Part shown: positions 1 through 11,117 of the stretch, in pieces
How the letters are laid out: each line of letters begins with the position of its first letter
Position numbering within the stretch: the stretch's first letter is position 1
NCBI GenBank assembly: GCA_963513935.1
Contig: OY740768.1
Coordinates: 18,278,590 to 18,342,589 of the forward strand
Source of the DNA: Aphrophora alni
Taxonomy: Eukaryota; Arthropoda; Insecta; Hemiptera; Aphrophoridae
Reading direction: 5' to 3'
Length of the DNA: 64,000 nucleotides
The notes under the pieces: generated by a model
What the model was told of the DNA's origin: nothing
Seen by the model: only the letters and a program-made list of their open reading frames with translations
Databases searched by the model: none
Position numbers and translations under genes: made by a program

Positions 1-59
1 TTGTTATTATATTCTACAATTTTTTTATGTCGTACAAATATCTTGTAAAATAGTCTGGT

Positions 60-860
60 GAAATTTGGCTGAATACCCATAGACTGGATAGCTGATTCAT
101 CATAATATGGACTTCCTAAAATATTTCAATTATGAAATAAAATTTTTAATATATGAAAATTAATAAATTAGGACCCCCAAAAATGAAACCCCTAGTTTGA
201 TCATCTCTAATGTCTCTTAGTAATATAATTTAATCTAATTATAAACCAAGGTAAGTATATGTAAATGTATCTTCTGTGAAGATATTAATTTTTTACAACT
301 TTTTTCTAATTTGTTATAAAAATTGCTTTTACCAATGGCTTGGAAAAGTTTCTTATGTAGACATATTTCCTACTTTTATTTTGGTTCTTTACTTACTTTT
401 ATACATTTTTACTGAGGTTTTTGTTTAACTATAAAAAATTTGACTAACTTTTACCAAATTTACTGATGTTGTGCAATGTTTTAAACAAGTAGTTTGTTAT
501 TTTAAAAAAAAAATGACAGCTTTACACTTGTAGTAATGTAAATTTTCACCTTTTACAAATTTGTTGATAAACAAATTTTTTAAATTAATATTTTATAAAA
601 TGAATTTTCAAGGTGACACTAATGAATAATGAGTGAATAATTAAAAATCATTAAAAGGAGTAACAAATGTAATACAATTTATACACAAAATTTTAGACAC
701 TGTGTTCAATGAAAATATTTACTGAAATATATCATAAACAAATAAAAATATAAGTTCAATGATTATGAAATATTAGTTAGTTTATAATATTTGGTGTATT
801 ATGAAACAATATTTGGTGTATTATAGACAATTGTATGGATGTTTTTTTAATAATAATTAA
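60..860 (+). repeat. Unknown dispersed repeat R2, copy a
   Basis: This stretch aligns by eye, colinearly and in the same orientation, with about 42090-42890. Shared landmarks are a block around ATGAAACCCC, a TTCAAGGTGAC block, an AAAAGGAGTAA block and a block ending in TTTATAATAT near position 790. The two copies are clearly diverged, with many substitutions and small indels. There is no ORF and no recognised transposon protein, so the family is unassigned. Ends are approximate. Confidence 0.6.
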
Positions 861-1521
861 TATCCACAGAGAACCAAAAGTCCCACATTTTGGTTTTGTT
901 TGAGATATGAAAATTCTGTTTGTAAATTAGATATTTGCGACTAGCCTACTATAACATATTCGCCATGAACCCTATAATCTTTTTGTTATTTAAAAAAAAT
1001 AAATAATTATTGATTGGAGGATGAATTTTATTTTGGATTAAAAAAAAATGTTATTGTTATTATTGAGGACAAAATGTTGGCTAATTATTAAAAAACCGAT
1101 GATTAATAGACATGTCTGCATGTCTGTTGTAAGATATGAAGTCTACTAGTTTTTAGTCTTGGACTTACTATGAATACGACTGCACAGGCTTCCAAAGCTA
1201 TTTCTATAGTTAGACCAGTAAGGAGGCGCGAGATGTAGTGTAGTGGGCATGCAGTGGTCTACCACAAGCATGCATACAGCTTCAGAACCACACACACAAT
1301 GCTCGTTTTTGTAGTGACTGTGACTATAACATATATATTTTTTTATATGACCAGCTATATTCTTTTACAGTTCTGGGCTAGATACAAGCTTGTTTGTCTC
1401 CTAGAAACTATTTCTGTGTGAACATGCTGTTGTGAAAGCATGAGAACTTGTATCATTTACAGCCGATTCTAATACAATTTTTCAGTTATTAAATGTTGAG
1501 CTTGACTTATGAGAAAAACTA
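861..1521. other. AT-rich stretch without recognised features
   Basis: No ORF of note, RNA gene or repeat structure was recognised. It contains a short slightly GC-richer patch near 1220-1300, which I could not assign. Confidence 0.5.
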
Positions 1522-1730
1522 TACAGTATAACAAACACACAGAACACAATTCTCATAAAAAATACGCCTAAGTATCAGACGCGTTTCAACGACAAGGTCA
1601 TCCTCTTCAGTGATGTTGTGGTTGGTGTAGCTGGTGTATCACTGAAGAGGACGACCTTGTCGTTGAAACGCGTCTGATACTTAGGCGTATTTTTTATGAG
1701 AATTGTGTTCTGTGTGTTTGTTATACTGTA
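1522..1730. repeat. Near-perfect palindrome (93-nt arms, 23-nt loop)
   Basis: Left arm 1522-1614 and right arm 1638-1730 are reverse complements with one mismatch seen (A versus G within the GACAAGGTC block). The arms carry the core GAAACGCGTC and, on the plus strand, a hammerhead-like fold. The structure looks like a small foldback element or a head-to-head pair of ribozyme-bearing retroelement ends. No ORF of a known family lies inside. Confidence 0.85.
1636..1680 (+). ncRNA. Candidate minimal type I hammerhead ribozyme
   Basis: Stem I is GTATCA (1636-1641) paired with TGATAC (1675-1680), six base pairs. The catalytic box CTGAAGA (1642-1648) fits CUGANGA. Stem II pairs GACGA with TCGTT around a short loop, and GAAA lies at 1665-1668. 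A very short stem III is formed by ACGCGT, and the presumed cleavage site follows C1674. Minimal type I hammerheads with tiny stem III are known from Penelope-like retroelements. The left palindrome arm carries a minus-strand version (about 1572-1616) with one stem II change and a weaker stem I. Activity is inferred, not shown. Confidence 0.6.
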
Positions 1731-2230
1731 TAATTTTTCAGTTAAAAATCTTTTCAAAATTGGTTTCCTACACAGTTCTATTGTACAATATTATGCAGAC
1801 AACGACAATAAATAATGTTTACTCTAGTCAGAAAATGAATTGACAACTACAAAATGACAGATAGATGATATATTTGAAATACTTTGGAGCTCAGCAATAA
1901 TGCAAAACAAGAGAGATGATACAGAATCTAGGACTGTAAAAGGTCGACATGATTATGTGAACCTACTTTACTGTCCCCTCCGGAGCTCACTGATAGTGTC
2001 TATAGGTTAGGTAATTAAGAAGAACCGAACTAAATCTATATCTCACTCCATTTAATCTTGGATTTGATCATTTTTTCCTATCAGATTTCTCTTGATCAAC
2101 TCTTGTTTTTTCCAACCCTGGTGCTATTAAAATGTTCAAGGGCTAGGGGTCACTATTTTATGTTCTCTATAATTAAATTCCTCAGGGGTGAGTATGGGTT
2201 TGGTAATCCCAAAGTAAACTATCTGGTCCT
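1731..2230. other. Non-coding flank of LINE insertion
   Basis: No gene recognised. ORFs here are short and without family signatures. The last bases form the left copy of the LINE target-site duplication (2231-2244). Confidence 0.5.
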
Positions 2231-2244
2231 ACACCTTTGTAATA

Positions 2245-2812
2245 AACAAGTTCCTTGACTGAATCAATCCAAAAGAAGTATAAAATAGTCAAGCAAATTA
2301 CCAAGAAAATAGTTCTGCAGTGGATCCCATCACATGTAAGCATACAAGGCAATGAGCAAGCAGATGAGTTGACCAAGCGAGGAACTCACATAATACAGAA
2401 ACCAAGAAGAGTACACACCTTGGAAGCAAGGATTGGCGAACTGAAACGAGCATCTCATCTTGAGTTCACCAATAAGGTCAAAGAGGACATAAGAAACAAG
2501 TCCTATGAAGAAGTATTCGACTTGTATGAGAAAGTCAAGGACTTGCAGAGGAGGACATCTGTCGCAATTTTTCGACTTACAACTGGACACGACTGCCTGA
2601 ATGAACATCTGAAGAGGATGAAGATTTTGGATTATGACAACTGCACATTGTGTGAAAGCCTGGACACCGTCATGAACAAGGACTATCTCTTGGTCTGCAG
2701 AAAGCTGGATAAAGAGAAGCAGAGGGAAAAAGACCTCCCTGGTCTCTACTGGGAAGCAAGATTAAAGATGGTGTGAGCCAGAGAAAGCCATTGGACAACA
2801 ACAACAACAACA
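2245..2812 (+). mobile_element. 5'-truncated LINE copy with perfect 14-bp TSD
   Basis: The insert is flanked by identical ACACCTTTGTAATA copies at 2231-2244 and 2813-2826. It ends in an (ACA/CAA)n tail at about 2794-2812 instead of poly(A). Only the 3' end of ORF2 is present, from within RNase H through a C-terminal Cys-containing region. Target-primed reverse transcription explains the truncation, the simple tail and the TSD. The perfect TSD argues for a fairly young insertion. Confidence 0.9.
2255..2776 (+). pseudogene. LINE ORF2 C-terminal fragment (RNase H and tail)
   Basis: The open frame of about 173 codons is a 5'-truncated piece of a non-LTR retrotransposon polyprotein, so the first codon is not a real start. 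Residues about 20-43 carry the RNase H end motif (QWIPSHVSIQGNEQADELTK). This is followed by a helical linker and a TGHDCLNEHL...CTLCE segment typical of the C-terminus of RNase H-bearing LINEs (I/Jockey/R1-like clades). Endonuclease and reverse transcriptase are missing, so the copy is dead. The clade cannot be fixed from this fragment. Confidence 0.85.
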
Positions 2813-2829
2813 ACACCTTTGTAATATTG

Positions 2830-5130
2830 TACATTTTTAGTAATTTGATTTTAAATAGAATGGGATGTTCTTTGATCTTACATAGGATGGAATATATATA
2901 CTTTAATCTTACACATAGTGGTGTAAAAATGCCTAGAAGATGAGGCAAGCAATAAATATATTTTGTTTTTCTTAATAACTTAAAAGGGACCAAAGTTTGA
3001 AACAAAATGGGTACTAGTACTAAATAAAAGATCAGAGAAATTTATTCTATGAACTTTAGTAACTAAAATTATTATAAACTTTTTAATTTAAAAAATGCAG
3101 TATAAACCGTTTGAACACAAAGAATGAAGACTGGAGGATTGAACGAGCCAACAGAGTTGGTTTAGTCTGGATGAAACTTTCAAGGTGAGAGGACGTCGGC
3201 CGTATAGCCATGTCTGGACTGGGACAAAGAAAAAATAGTAAGAAAAGTGTTTTCTTCATTAATAATAAACAGTTTTACTAAAAAATGTTATGTAGTAATA
3301 ATTCAGTTACGTATGTATCTGGAAACTGAATATTTGGACTAAAAAGAACTTAAAAAGTGTTAGGATGCCACGCAATTATGGCATGTGAATGGACCGGCCA
3401 TTTTTTACCCACCAAGGGGCAAAAATCAGAGTTAATCCATGTTTTTGGCTATATAGGACCGAAATATGACTTCAAGTACCAACAGGACTGTAATAACTGG
3501 TGGATAGGCAGAAAACCATGCAAACCACATGTAGAGAAATTCGTATTTTTCACATCATGTTTTGGTTTGACGGCCTTTGGTTTGATAATTTATGCCAATG
3601 GGCCTAGGACGGTTTGCTCTGAACATCGACCTTCATCTACGTAGTAGGCCACATGCCTTTTCTAAGGTGGAAATAACAGCTTCATTTACATAGTGTCCTT
3701 CCAGCTATAATTCTTCAATTATTTTCCATCTGTTCCATCTTATTTCTTAAATTTGTTCACTAATTTATGGTTAAATTAAAGTAAGAACTAATTGCATGGC
3801 TAACCTTCCTTTACAAATTACTCCTTGTACCATAGTTACACTCCACGAACTAATTTTTAAATAAAATTAACATGTTATTAATTTTAAATTGTTAAATTCT
3901 TTTGCCCTGTCTAAAATCGCAACCAATTTTGCCCATGAATTTTGCATATACAATTCCTTATACTCCTGCACATTGTCTGTTAAATTACATATTACAGAGA
4001 CTGAGCATTCAAGACAACTACCATTCTACCATCAACTTTTTTTTGCATACCTTCATATAATAATTTTTTTTATGCACGTTTTTAAACGAGAGAAAAATGT
4101 TGATGCACGAGGCTTGATATTTATTTGATATTGTGTTTCCAATAATCCTGTTGTAATATAAAATGTCCCTACAATAAAGGTATAATTTTTTTAACTCCAC
4201 ACAAAGTATAACTAAATCAAAGTCCACACTGTAGTAGGACTGTAGTTAAAACATTTTGGCAGAGTTAAACAAGTATAATCAGTCAGTATTTGTTTAATCA
4301 ATAAAGTAAGATTAAATATTTGTACCATACTATCTCTAATCTTTTTTCAGTTGTTAATGGGATAAAATAATTGTTTTTTGCTCAACCAAGCAATTTTTCT
4401 TTATTTAACTGCAAAAGTATTCACAAAATTGAACTCACCACAAATTTCCCACACACAGGCACAAAATTTTCAAAAATACACATTCTTTTCACCACCATTT
4501 TTTTATCAAAACCAGAGAGCAGTAAAAACACAACACTCCAGTGCCAAACAATCAATAGATATCCTAATCAATAGATTCTGATGAAATAAAATTTTCCCGA
4601 TTATTTTCATTACGCAAAGTAAAATTAAATATATTCACTTACATAATTTCACTTTTCTTTTGTAGCAAGGATGGATTTACTCTTGGTCAGTGCATTTAGT
4701 TTTGTTTCCTTAGTCTTTAGTAAAAGTAACATCTGCAACGTTGCCCTGCTCTGCTGTGGCCGGCCCATCCGCAAACTCCTGGAGTTTTAATTAAAATAGC
4801 AAATTACAATTTTTAATTAGTGAGATTTTTTAAAGTGAAATTTTCGTATTAGTGAATATTTCCCTGTACATGAACACAAGAAGGCTGATGAACAATAAAA
4901 GACTCTGCTTTATTCTTCAAGATTCATCGATATCTTCAAGTATGACATTCTTGTTTGCAGTAAGATCGCCTGCTGCAGTGGATACGGCTGCTTTTTACTC
5001 ACCTGTTTTGCTGTCGCCAGGTTCTAATTATCCTTCTGACAAAAACTCATCAGGTCTCAAACAAAGAAACAGGTCGGAATATCCATTATTGAAAACAGCT
5101 ACCACTGTTTTAGAGGATTACTTGATAAAA
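2830..5130. other. Intergenic, no recognised gene
   Basis: AT-rich sequence without a protein family I recognise. The frame 3357-3644 (95 codons) has no domain signature or coding context and is probably chance. The patch at about 4680-4790 is less AT-rich but was not identifiable. Confidence 0.5.
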
Positions 5131-5131
5131 T

Positions 5132-5199
<68 letters not shown>

Positions 5200-5204
5200 C
5201 CGCA

Positions 5205-5252
<48 letters not shown>
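5131..5252. repeat. Compound CA/TA microsatellite
   Basis: Runs of (AC)n, a (TA)n interlude at 5151-5161, then (AC)n with a CGCCCGCAG interruption near 5198-5207 and a further (AC)n. The long frame reading through it (Thr-His repeats) is a by-product. Confidence 0.97.
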
Positions 5253-5253
<1 letters not shown>

Positions 5254-8200
5254 GCAATTTAATAGGGAAGAACTACTCAAGAACTACTAACTAGCTTCTA
5301 TATGAGTATGGCCAAAACCATTAAAGAGTTTCCAATATGTGACCAAATTGAGGTAAAAAATATGTTATTTCAGTTGGTCACAGATATAGATATGAACATC
5401 ACCTTTAGAACATAAGAGCCTGTTTTACAGCCTATGCATTCATATATTGCCATCTGTCAATTAACACAGCCACCTATAACAAGTCTCATCATACCACATC
5501 AAAAAGATACTGGTGGCCTATCCTTGCTGCCACAAGCAACCATCATCACAAGTGATAACAGTGTTGATGGAAATGATAAAAGAAATAGCTATACAGTTTT
5601 GTATACCATATAGAGTTTATAAATAGGCAATCTCTTTGTATTTAGGTTGTGATATATTTAATGAAATAAGTAATAATATATATATATATTTTTTTTAAAT
5701 TGAGCCTCATTTATACTTCTGTACAAATGAAAATAAAAATTGAAAAACTTGTTCACTTCATTACAATATCATAATGAAAATTCATTTTATTTTGTATTTT
5801 TTCTATTGTGTAATGCAAATTTTTTAATTTAAGTTTCATAAGTAAGATAAATAACTTAACTTTGTAATTAACCTGGTAGGTTATTAACTCGACCAAAAAA
5901 AGGTTTACTATTGGTAAGACATAGATAGTTCAATCTTCTTACCTCAAACAATCTCATGTTGGGACTGATTGAGGTTCTGAAGTTTATTTGCTGTCTCTAT
6001 AATTCAGGTTCCAAAACTTATTCAAATTCCTCATGTCATCATAAAATATACAAAAAAATGTACATCTTCTTGTAGGAGATATGAAAAAAACATGTGATAC
6101 TCAACAAAAGTAAGCCTTCTTTTTTAATGTTATGGACCCAATATCAAGGTTTTCTTCTTTTTCTTCCTTCACCAGAATTGCACTGACTATCACAAACTCC
6201 TCACCAACTTCCATCTCAAGTTGCACTAAATCCAAATGAACAACTCAAAGACCTGTGGCGAGTGCTGACATGGACAAATGTCTCGGACAGTAGTACCTGT
6301 TGATGCAGTGCACACACCCCTTCAAAAATGTTGTCCTAGCCATCCTGGTTGGTTGTACCGATCAGTGGAACGAGCGCCTAGCTCTAGGCAGAAGTTATTT
6401 TTCTCTGGTATATTCACGCCTAGCATTCCTCTCTTCTCCCTCCACCATCCTGTTATTATACTAATATCATAAACGACGTAAACTACTAATGTGGAAAATA
6501 AGTTAAAAATACAAAATATTATTTTCATGTTAAAAGACCTTGTTTATTGAATATATTTTATTAACTAAATATTTAGATCTAGATATTTTTATCAAAAATT
6601 TACTGATAACATTCCAAATAATCAGCACTCATCAGATACACTTAAAAAAATTGCTTATAAAACTTGCCTTGACAGGCACTGGCGGACAAATGATCGAGGA
6701 TAGGGCAGCCAAGTTTTGGTTCACGGAAGTATGGTATATTCTAAAAATATAAGGTGCTTATGTTTATGGAATCAGTTCTCATACATCATATTCAGATTAA
6801 AATACACGGTAAAGGAAAGACTACATTTAATGATTATGGTATTTCCATTTTTCCATTTTATATTTATTATTAAAACTAGCTAAATATGTGTTTTAAAATA
6901 AACATTTCTTAATTTTCTGCATCATATGTTTTCTTTAAAAAAAAATTTTCCCACCCGTCAAAACTTACCACATAGTCTTCCTATTGTGATATACATTCTT
7001 GCTTCATACTATCACTCATTTTGGTCCACCTTGAGTATGATCAAGCTTATAATCAACTAAAATTACCTATTATCAATGTAAACAAAATGTTAGGACATTT
7101 AAGTATGTATTAAGACTTTTAGGCACACTTGAGCACTGAATATTATTCATTTACAACAAAAATGAACGAATGTGTATCCAACAATTGTTAACACTCTGTT
7201 GCTAGTCTAGGTTTAGACCAAAAGTCGACTAGATGATGAAATTTTTTGTGTTTATTTATCTTTCAATGCAATGGATATTAAAGTGATTATAATCAGGAGA
7301 TTATTTGTTACAACACAATACAAAATTTAACAAACATAATTATTTTATTCCGCCGTTTTTGAAACATATTATAAAATTGTAGTTCTAAAGAAAAGTACCA
7401 CTCTAGACAAAATATATATTTTCAGTATTAAGAAACCATAATAACTCTAATCAAATAACTAATGAATATTTAACAATTTCCAATTATCTTAATTTAATAT
7501 TTTAAAAACACCTTTTGATCACTTTTATTAACAATAGTACCTTTGGCGGCAACTGTAAGATACTTTTTCCAGATTGTGCATTCATAATTTACGACTTAGG
7601 ATAGCCATTTAATATTTCAATTAATCACATTTTACTTAAGAGTTTATATCGATCTTATACAAATTTTATCATACAAAATACCATGAAAGAACCATAATTA
7701 TGGACCAAGGATAATGGCCGATGTTATTCTAATAATATTATTTCAGTCACTAGACTCACCATTGCAAATATAGATGCTGTAGCATGTTTCAAGATCAAAA
7801 TCGTTACTACACTTGATAAAATAGAGGTGATGCATAATGTGTTAAGTTTCAGTATTCAAGATTAGAGCAATTAATTAAATAAGAAGAGAACAATGATGAA
7901 GTGGTTAAGCATTTACGCTTCTTATCTACTTTTCTTTTAGATATATTTAGGCTTTTCATTTTTCTTAGTAAGTTGGACTTCGAGGTATAATTAGAAAGGT
8001 AAAAACAATATATGAACAGAACAACAAATGGATTTTTATATTTTATGTTTCGATTATTTTTTAACATTTGACAATAAAAAAGAATATCATTGATGTATAT
8101 ATGTCAATCATTTTGTTAGAAATCAAATCAACAAATATCTATCAAACTCTATACATATTTCTTTAAGTCTATAGAAGAGACAAGTTAACACAACATTTCC

Positions 8201-8784
8201 TTCTATTCTTTTAAAGATAATAGAAACATTTAAATTTGGGTCATTTAATTGTCGACTGAAATATTTATAGGTAGTTGATCTAAACATTATGATCTGATCT
8301 TACACAAAAATTTAATTGTCATAAAATATATAATCTACAAAACTGGGATAGAACAAATTACAATTTTAAAATATGGCCCAAAAGCACATACTTTTCAATT
8401 TATGCTTGTTTAAATATTTTATAAATGCTGAACTGAATATTAATCTCATTTAAACTAAAAGTGAGTCTAAGAAACTAGCTGTTTTATAACTTTCTCCTAT
8501 TTCTTAATAAACGTCTATTAATCATTAATTGTACATTTGAATTGAATTATTTAGCTACTTTGGAAAGGAAGTTTCTTTGTTTGTATTTTGGGATGACCAC
8601 TAAAGCTAATGGACCAGTGTTAATGAAACTTTCGGTGTTCAACAGTTTGTGCCTTTATAACTGTGTCATAAACAAATGCTCCTATCTCATCCTTACTTGC
8701 AGCATTCAGTAAGGGAGATGTATGGTGAGAAGAAATTAATAAAACAAATAATATTACATTACATTATATTATAATTTACCCAAG
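5253..8784. other. Intergenic AT-rich DNA, nothing recognised
   Basis: About 3.5 kb without a convincing coding region. Small frames exist (for example 6278-6472 and 6540-6752) but show no family motif. No terminal repeats or tandem arrays were noticed. Confidence 0.5.

Positions 8785-8852
<68 letters not shown>
8785..8852. repeat. (AT)n microsatellite
   Basis: Uninterrupted AT dinucleotide run of about 68 bp. Confidence 0.98.
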
Positions 8853-8854
<2 letters not shown>

Positions 8855-9179
8855 AGAAAAACAAAAATGAACCTTGACTGCTATTAAAAGCTTAGTTTTA
8901 ATCACAAATATGAACTAGGTTTAGGTTAACAATTGAATGTTTATTTATTAGGGTTTTTGTTTGTATTGCCGTCCTATACACTGGATTTAGCCTGAGTCTG
9001 GTGCTGGTTTCGATCAAGCCGATAACTGCTTTTGCTGTACAAATTGGACTTGACAAATCCAACGTATAATTCATGTTACCTACAATTGTTCTAAGAAAAT
9101 ACCCCCATTTCTCCACTGTCATGCCGGCGGTCATAATAAGAAGATGGCACTTGAGGAAAGTTAAATTGTTACAGAATAT

Positions 9180-10130
9180 CTTAACTTTTCAAACGATTTC
9201 AAGAGACAAAATAGCTCTTTTAATGATACAAACAAGATGATATCTTTTTTTTATTTCATGTAAAGGAATAACCAAGTTAATGATAAGAAAATAACTAACT
9301 TTTTGGTAATTGACTATAATTTCCAGAAGTTTATTGATTTTATTTTTATTTTATTGGAAGTGTACCATTTATTCACCCAATAAATGTTAGGAAATAATTG
9401 GTATTAAAAACTTCTGGGTGTTTTACTCAATTACCAAGAAACTTTTTGCCTTGTTTTATCAATAAATGGGTTATTATTTGATCTACAATAAAAATAAAGA
9501 TATCATTGTGTTTGCCATTGAAAGAACATGTTTTGACTCTTGAAAATGTTTTGTAAAAATAATGGATTTTGGCATTCAAAATATTAAACGACCACCATTT
9601 GGAAAATGTACAAAATTAAGTTGTTTTTTTGGTATATTGGTTAAATATATATTTTTTTTTAACAAAAAAAAAACACACCAGCAAATGGAAAATTAAATGC
9701 TTTTGGACCTGTGTTAAGAAACTTTTACTTACATTAATTTAAGGAATCGAATCTTGAACATTCTCTTTGTATTTTTGAGACTCTTGTCTGGCATACAACT
9801 AATTTTTCTTCTACTTTTTTCTTCTTTGAAGATTTAACAGTTCTCATTTCAGTTTTTCTTCCATGCAAACATCTATAAATAGTTCTAAAATTTAAGCATA
9901 CTATGAAAGAGCAATCAATATTGCAGCTATTATGACTGCAAGGACATCTATGAAGAGATATTGATACCATGTAAGATTGGCTGCTCCAATTCACAAATGT
10001 AGTCCAGCCTTATATTGAATTATGTACTCAATCCAGTAATTTGCATTGTCAAGTGGATCTATAGGATTATCACAGAGTATGGCAGATTGTCTCTTTGATG
10101 CTTCTTTGTACAGTACCTAGATTTATGAAA
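9180..10130 (-). repeat. Segmental duplicate of UGT terminal exon and its 3' flank
   Basis: The order of blocks matches about 28370-29345: a GATGATATCTTT block, an inverted-repeat block, GGCATTCAAAAT, an AAATGGAAAA...TTTTGGACCTG-like block, then the UGT last exon. Both copies are in the same orientation. Divergence is substantial, so the duplication is old. Boundaries are approximate. Confidence 0.7.
9736..10115 (-). pseudogene. UGT terminal-exon pseudogene
   Basis: The minus strand encodes KEASKRQSAIL, NPIDPLDNA, YWIEYI and ANLTWYQYL, the conserved end of insect UDP-glycosyltransferases just before the membrane anchor. An in-frame TGA falls where the intact copy reads ...HLRPG, and further stops interrupt the transmembrane segment. 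The acceptor region reads CTAGGTACTGTAC instead of the CTAG|C of the intact exon. No other UGT exons are found nearby. This is a dead duplicate of exon 5 of the gene at 29031-40345. Confidence 0.9.
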
Positions 10131-10913
10131 AATGTATTAGTAAGATCGTGAGATAAAATAAATTTTCATTTAAAACAATAACAATATTATTGTTAATAAT
10201 TGTATTTAAGTTGCTAAATTTGCTAAATATAGCAAGACATTTGTTTGTATTTATTAAAATACTAAGTGGTAAAAATAAAAACAGTACCCTTCAATATTTA
10301 GGAAACATCCTTTTAGTTGTAGAATGTTAAATCTACTATAATTTTATATACCTTTCAGCTTTGAATCATGCCTACAAAAAACTACAATTTTTATAAAATC
10401 ATCTTCAAAATGGAAACACTTTGAAATATTGTATAGTGAGAATTATGTTGATACAATTAAAAAAAGATTTGAACTTACTAAGCGCTATCAATAAAAACTT
10501 AGCTCATTTTGTATGTGGGCTGCAGTCAGTGGTGTAAATATCACAGGTAATACACTGGAGCCATTGATGATTCAATGAATCTAACCCCCCCCCTCCTTAT
10601 CTTTTCTACAGAATTCTAAAAACCATCTCCATCATCATCTCCTTACCTTTCTGTAGCCTAATGTGAATAAAAGTGAAGACCAATCACCTTAATTATCATT
10701 TTTTAATTATATAAAATTCTAAAACATATTTTTGGCTTTTATGAAATATTTATGCACTAGCAATAGTGTTTCAATAAGTAAATATACAATAGTACTTGAA
10801 TGAAAGCAGACACATATTGTTAAAATAATAATATCCAAAAAAATCTGAAGCAAACACTAATTTTTCAACCTGGATATTCTTTTTGAACAAATTATATCAC
10901 AAGTGTGTATTTA
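10131..10913. other. Non-coding, nothing recognised
   Basis: AT-rich, with a short C-run at about 10586-10594. No gene or repeat structure recognised. Confidence 0.5.
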
Positions 10914-11117
10914 AAGTGGTTCAGCGAAAAAGAATGCCGGGATTTCAAAAAATCATTGAAGCATACCTCCTCAACCTACAGGAATAATTTCTTCACTGTT
11001 TTTAACTGCATTTAGACATTTTTGTCTGATACAGGACATAGAGCGACAACCTGACCTTGACTTGCACTGAACAAGATGAGTAGTGACACACTGCCTCCAC
11101 TGAGTTGGCCATTACGA

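Noticed and set aside
3357..3644. 95-codon plus-strand frame
   Set aside because: No recognised domain, no splice context and no repeat homology. Likely chance.
4852..5262. 136-codon frame ending in Thr-His repeats
   Set aside because: The last third is translation of the CA microsatellite, and the rest has no family signature.
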